A stretch of 64,000 nt of DNA from Clostridia bacterium. GTDB taxonomy: Bacteria; Bacillota; Clostridia; Oscillospirales; Acutalibacteraceae. Positions 60,457 through 64,000 of this stretch are shown here, piece by piece. The notes under the pieces are model-generated. The model did not search any database, was not told the DNA's origin, and saw only the letters and a list, made by a program, of their open reading frames with translations. Position 1 is the first letter of the stretch. Each line of letters opens with the position of its first letter. The position numbers were made by a program, and so were the translations under genes. The DNA lies in NCBI GenBank assembly GCA_017481575.1, contig JAFUPA010000007.1, forward strand, positions 1 through 64,000. The letters are read 5' to 3'.

Positions 60457-61161
60457 ATGAAGATTTTGCAAAAAGGCTTTAATTACTCACAGGACGGGCC
60501 GGGCAATAGGCTTGTATACCATCTGCAAGGATGCAATTTCCGTTGCAAGTGGTGCTCAAACCCCGAGAGTATGACGGACAGTAATCCAGAAGCAAAAAAC
60601 TACACCGTTGACGAGCTTTGCGACGAGGTAAAACGCAGTCGTATGATGTTTTTTGACGGCGGCGGGGTAACCTTTACGGGCGGTGAATGTACCTTGCAGC
60701 ATAAGGAACTTACCGAACTGCTAAAACACCTGCGTGAAATGGGTGTGAACACCGCAATTGAAACGAATGCGTCAAGCCCTCATCTTTTGGAGATTGCCGA
60801 ACACGTCGATTACCTTATAACCGATTTCAAACATTATGACAGCGATATTCATAAAAAATGGATAGGCGTCGGTAATGAGGCGGTCAAGGCTAATCTTGAA
60901 AAAATCTTCCTGTCGGGCAGGCAGGTACACGTCAGAATACCTCTTATCAAAAATGTTAACGACAATCCGCAAGGCTTTGCAGATTATTTCTCCGGTTTTG
61001 ATACCTCAAATGCAGTTTTTGAATTTTTACCTTACCACGAATTCGGCAAGGATAAGTGGACCGAGAAATACGAAATCAAGGACGGCTTTGTGTCGGACAA
61101 AACTGTTGCAGAATTTAAAGATTTATTTGCCGCCAGGGGCTTAAAGGTTACGGCGACTTAA
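60457..61161 (+). CDS. Glycyl radical enzyme activase (radical SAM), short form
   Basis: The 234-aa radical SAM protein has the cluster motif Cys26-x3-Cys30-x2-Cys33 in LQGCNFRCKWCSNPES, the glycine motif VTFTGGECTLQ, ETNASS and DYLITDFKHYDSDIHKKWIG. It should abstract hydrogen from the glycine of the neighbouring enzyme. Most activases of dehydratase-type enzymes carry an extra ferredoxin-like domain with two more clusters after CSNPES; this one does not, which makes it as short as pyruvate-formate-lyase activase. The start is ATG 60457 with SD GAGGT. Confidence 0.9.
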   Translation: MKILQKGFNYSQDGPGNRLVYHLQGCNFRCKWCSNPESMTDSNPEAKNYTVDELCDEVKRSRMMFFDGGGVTFTGGECTLQHKELTELLKHLREMGVNTAIETNASSPHLLEIAEHVDYLITDFKHYDSDIHKKWIGVGNEAVKANLEKIFLSGRQVHVRIPLIKNVNDNPQGFADYFSGFDTSNAVFEFLPYHEFGKDKWTEKYEIKDGFVSDKTVAEFKDLFAARGLKVTAT

Positions 61162-61174
61162 AGGAGACTTTACA

Positions 61175-63505
61175 ATGGCAGAATTTATTTACTCATCCGA
61201 AAAACTTACCGAAAAAGCCAAGACTTTGTTCAAAAACGAGCGTGCAAAAATGCGTCTTGACGGCTGGTTTATTGCAAAGGAAGCCGAGCTTCAGCTGCAG
61301 GAAAAATATAAAAACGAGTCCGAAGAGGTCAAGAAGGCATCAATACTTCGTGAGCTTGTGGATATTGTTCCGCTTTACCTTGACGACAATCAGATTTTTG
61401 CAGGAACACAGGACGACGGCTTTGCACGAAGCTACGCTCTTATCAACCCCTCATTTAAGGTTGAGGGCTTCAGCGGTTACTGTGACCCTGCGGCAGTTTT
61501 CGGCGATATTGAACCGAATGAGGAATTTACCGCAGAACGAATTGAAAAGGCAAAAACCGAGTTCAGCAAAACTGAATATGCCGAAAAGCTCGGCGAGACA
61601 TACGCAAAGTGCGAGAACAGCACAAAAGAGGTTATCTATTTCGTTGAGCAGGTTACGGGTCACCTTATCCCCGATTACCGCTATGCACTCAAAAACGGAC
61701 TTCGTGCGATGATTGACAGTATAAAAGATAAGGAAGGCAACGGCTACAAGGCATTCAGAATTGCACTTGAAAGCGTAATTGCTCTTGCTCATAAGTATGC
61801 CTCTCTTGCCGAAATTCAGCTTGCAACAGCCGACGATGAGCGCAAGGCAGAGCTTGAACTGATGATAAAAACACTCAAAAAAGTTCCCGAATTCGGTGCC
61901 GATAATATGTACGAGGCTATGCAGTCATTCCTGCTCATCTGGCAGATGATGTGCCTTGAGCAGACTCCGAACCCGTTTGCATTCTCCGTCGGTAATGCGG
62001 ACAGAATTTTTGAGCCTTACAGAAATGGACTTGACCGTGACACGGTTGCAGGTCTTTTTAAGCATTTCCTTGTTTTCTTCAACGTTGCTGACAGAAGCTG
62101 GGCTATTTCGCAGAATGTCATCATCAGCGGACGTGACAAGGACGGAAACGACCTCACAAACGACACTTCCTACGCTATGCTTGATGCGTATTTCGATATG
62201 AACCTGCCCCAGCCGATTCTTTCCGTCAAGCTTCACAAGAACACTCCGCAGAAGCTTTACGAGGAGCTTGGCAGATTTTTCTTCACACCCGGCGTTCTCA
62301 CTCCGTCAATGTTCAACGACGATTCGCTCTTTGAGGTACTTGGAGCAAACGGTGTTGACGAGGATGACCTGCCCGATATTTCAATTGCAGGCTGTCAGGA
62401 GCCTCTGATTATGGGTAAGGATAACGGCAACACAACCAACAGCTGGCTCAACCTCCCAAAAATCCTTGAAATGACTCTTACAGGCGGTGTTTCAACCGTA
62501 ACGGGCGAAAAGCTTGCCGATGTTAAAGCCTGCACACTCGAAAATGTGCAGGAGGAGTTCTATAAAAATGTTGAGATTTTTGTTGCAGAAATGGCACAGG
62601 CGGCAAACGGTGCTTCTGTTGCTCTCTCAACCCAGCGTGTACCGCTTCTTTCCTGCTTTATGGGCGGACTTGAAAACGGCATTGATATGCGTGACTTCAA
62701 CCGTCAGGGCACAAAGTACAACGGCAGCGGATGCCTTATCCACGGAACTTCTGTTATTGCTGACTCATTCAGCGCAATCGACAAGCTGCTTGCCGAACGT
62801 CCCGAGGATGCCGGCAAGCTCGTAGATGCACTCAAGGCAAACTTTGTAGGCTATGAGGATTTGCAGGAGTTCCTGCTTTCAGCCGACAAATTCGGTAACA
62901 ATATCGAAAAGGTTGACAACTATGCCGCAGAGGTTGCTTCAAAGGTAGCAGACATCGTTGCAAACGCAAAGAACTACCTCGGCAACAGCTTCCGTCCCGA
63001 CTTCAGCAGTCCGTCAACACACCTTCTTTACGGTTACTGGGTCGGTGCAACTCCCGACGGCAGAAAGTCAAGAGAAATGCTCGGCTACGGTGTTGACCCG
63101 CTTTACGGCAGTGCAGAGAACGGTCTCGGCTTCCGTATGCTTTCAAATATAAAGCTCCCGTTCGAAAAATTCAACGGAGGTTATGCTTCACATCTCGGCA
63201 TCGACCCCAAGTATTTCACATCTGAAAGTGACGAGGGCAAGGGTGTTGAATTCAGAGATAAGATTATAAATCCGCTCTTCTTCAATCCGCTTAACGAGGG
63301 TGTAGCACCTTTCTATCTCTATGTTAATGTTACAACAGCAGAGATTCTTAAGAAAGTTCTTGCAAACCCTAAAAAGTACGCTCCGAGCGGTGTTTACATT
63401 ATGCGTATTCACGGCACATTTGTTAATTTCCTCGACTTGTCACCCGCAATTCAGCAGGATATTATCAAGCGGCTTGACCCGAAGTCCTCTAATCTTGGTT
63501 GCTGA
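61175..63505 (+). CDS. Glycyl radical enzyme of unassigned function
   Basis: The 776-aa protein has the PFL-like fold with the active-site C-x-E motif AGCQEPLIMG (Cys407, Glu409) and a C-terminal glycyl radical segment IMRIHGTFVNFLDLSP with Gly747, 30 residues from the end. The usual motif is R-[VI]-[SA]-G-Y; here it is R-I-H-G-T, an uncommon form. The Glu in C-x-E argues for an eliminase or dehydratase type rather than pyruvate formate-lyase, which has two adjacent cysteines. It lies 13 bp after its activase and 13 bp before an FGGY kinase, so a sugar or polyol (or its phosphate) is a plausible substrate. Confidence 0.88.
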   Translation: MAEFIYSSEKLTEKAKTLFKNERAKMRLDGWFIAKEAELQLQEKYKNESEEVKKASILRELVDIVPLYLDDNQIFAGTQDDGFARSYALINPSFKVEGFSGYCDPAAVFGDIEPNEEFTAERIEKAKTEFSKTEYAEKLGETYAKCENSTKEVIYFVEQVTGHLIPDYRYALKNGLRAMIDSIKDKEGNGYKAFRIALESVIALAHKYASLAEIQLATADDERKAELELMIKTLKKVPEFGADNMYEAMQSFLLIWQMMCLEQTPNPFAFSVGNADRIFEPYRNGLDRDTVAGLFKHFLVFFNVADRSWAISQNVIISGRDKDGNDLTNDTSYAMLDAYFDMNLPQPILSVKLHKNTPQKLYEELGRFFFTPGVLTPSMFNDDSLFEVLGANGVDEDDLPDISIAGCQEPLIMGKDNGNTTNSWLNLPKILEMTLTGGVSTVTGEKLADVKACTLENVQEEFYKNVEIFVAEMAQAANGASVALSTQRVPLLSCFMGGLENGIDMRDFNRQGTKYNGSGCLIHGTSVIADSFSAIDKLLAERPEDAGKLVDALKANFVGYEDLQEFLLSADKFGNNIEKVDNYAAEVASKVADIVANAKNYLGNSFRPDFSSPSTHLLYGYWVGATPDGRKSREMLGYGVDPLYGSAENGLGFRMLSNIKLPFEKFNGGYASHLGIDPKYFTSESDEGKGVEFRDKIINPLFFNPLNEGVAPFYLYVNVTTAEILKKVLANPKKYAPSGVYIMRIHGTFVNFLDLSPAIQQDIIKRLDPKSSNLGC

Positions 63506-63518
63506 GGAGAACTGAAAA

Positions 63519-64000
63519 ATGTATTCAATAGGTATAGACATCGGCACAACAAGTATCTGTGCCGCTTTGATGAGTCCGCAGACGGGCAAAATCATTTGTA
63601 CTGCAACACATCAGAATGATTCTTTTATTGAAACACCGAACGCTTGGGAGAAAATTCAGGACGTGTCGGTTATTGAAGAAAAGGTTTTTGAAGTAATCGA
63701 CAATGTGCTTCTGAACAAAAAAGACGATGGTGAAATTATTTCCATCGGTATTTCTAACCAGATGCACGGAATTTTATATATTGATGCAGACGGAAATGCG
63801 GTAAGTCCGCTTTACATCTGGCAGGACGAGCGTGGCAACCTTCCCTACAAGGACGGCAAAACCTACGCACAGCATCTCGGCAGTTTTGCAGGCTACGGTC
63901 TTGTAACGGATTTTTACAACCGTGTCAATTCCCTTGTACCCGAAATTGCTGTCTGTGTCTGCACAATCGGCGATTACATTGCTATGAAGCTTACGGGTAC
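63519..64000 (+). CDS. FGGY carbohydrate kinase, 5' part (sedoheptulokinase-like)
   Basis: The first 160 residues are visible before the window ends. It starts MYSIGIDIGTTSICAALMSP (phosphate loop), with AWEKIQDVSVIEEKVFEVID, ISIGISNQMHGILYIDADGN and VSPLYIWQDERGN, a pattern like sedoheptulokinases and related FGGY kinases. The ATG at 63519 has SD GAGGAGA. It is co-directional and 13 bp from the glycyl radical enzyme gene, so it probably belongs to the same operon. The specificity cannot be read from this part. Confidence 0.85.
   Translation, partial: MYSIGIDIGTTSICAALMSPQTGKIICTATHQNDSFIETPNAWEKIQDVSVIEEKVFEVIDNVLLNKKDDGEIISIGISNQMHGILYIDADGNAVSPLYIWQDERGNLPYKDGKTYAQHLGSFAGYGLVTDFYNRVNSLVPEIAVCVCTIGDYIAMKLTG

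Overview
The window looks like the chromosome of a low-to-mid GC, anaerobic gut Firmicute (Clostridia, most likely Oscillospiraceae/Ruminococcus-like). The evidence is a PolC-type replicase, a MecA adaptor, the pyrH-frr-uppS-cdsA-dxr-rseP-ispG-polC gene order, a glycyl radical enzyme, a bile salt hydrolase, L-fucose catabolism, and a large secreted CotH protein ending in a cellulosome-type dockerin. I found no rRNA, tRNA or CRISPR array. Genes are dense, on both strands, and often preceded by clear sigma-A promoters and followed by intrinsic terminators.

Layout. 1-5.9 kb: a palindromic repeat, comM (minus) and an L-fucose operon (mutarotase, RhaB-family kinase, isomerase). 5.9-11.6 kb: a zinc-ribbon membrane protein, a glycosyltransferase, then an operon of a metallophosphoesterase, a 597-aa helical-toroid protein and a miniature GH38-like protein that seems to lack the catalytic aspartate. 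11.6-14.4 kb: iscS-iscU-mnmA (minus). 14.7-18.3 kb: a MATE pump, a GPH-type sugar transporter and a TetR regulator. 18.4-22.3 kb: the CotH-dockerin protein. 22.4-29.0 kb: rpe, mecA, then a cluster of small membrane protein, GH13 glucosidase, LCP-like protein, purple-acid-phosphatase-like protein and a second small membrane protein, interrupted by a 270-bp MITE. 29.1-34.6 kb: a second palindromic repeat, a small membrane protein, an ABC exporter, an iron alcohol dehydrogenase and a DUF1846 protein. 34.7-41.4 kb: beta-galactosidase, two AT-rich genes, another palindromic repeat and a GH89-like protein. 41.5-53.6 kb: the housekeeping cluster pyrH to polC, followed by a degenerate HisI-like protein and an M20 peptidase. 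53.6-60.3 kb: bile salt hydrolase and a DUF4417 protein behind a LexA/SOS-like box, then argCJBD behind an ARG box. 60.4-64 kb: a glycyl radical enzyme operon (activase, enzyme, FGGY kinase) with a palindromic operator; the kinase runs off the window.

How the genes fit together. Several clusters point to use of host and plant glycans (fucose, lactose/galactosides, alpha-glucans, possibly GlcNAc glycans) by a gut anaerobe. The most unusual features are: a PolC with no embedded proofreading exonuclease domain; a glycyl radical enzyme with an off-consensus radical motif, a ferredoxin-less activase and a sugar kinase; the phosphoesterase/toroid/mini-GH38 operon; a DUF4417 gene with an SOS-like operator; and an orphan HisI-fold protein missing most metal ligands. 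Starts were re-chosen by Shine-Dalgarno (SD) position in many genes. All function calls are from reading motifs by eye, without database searches.
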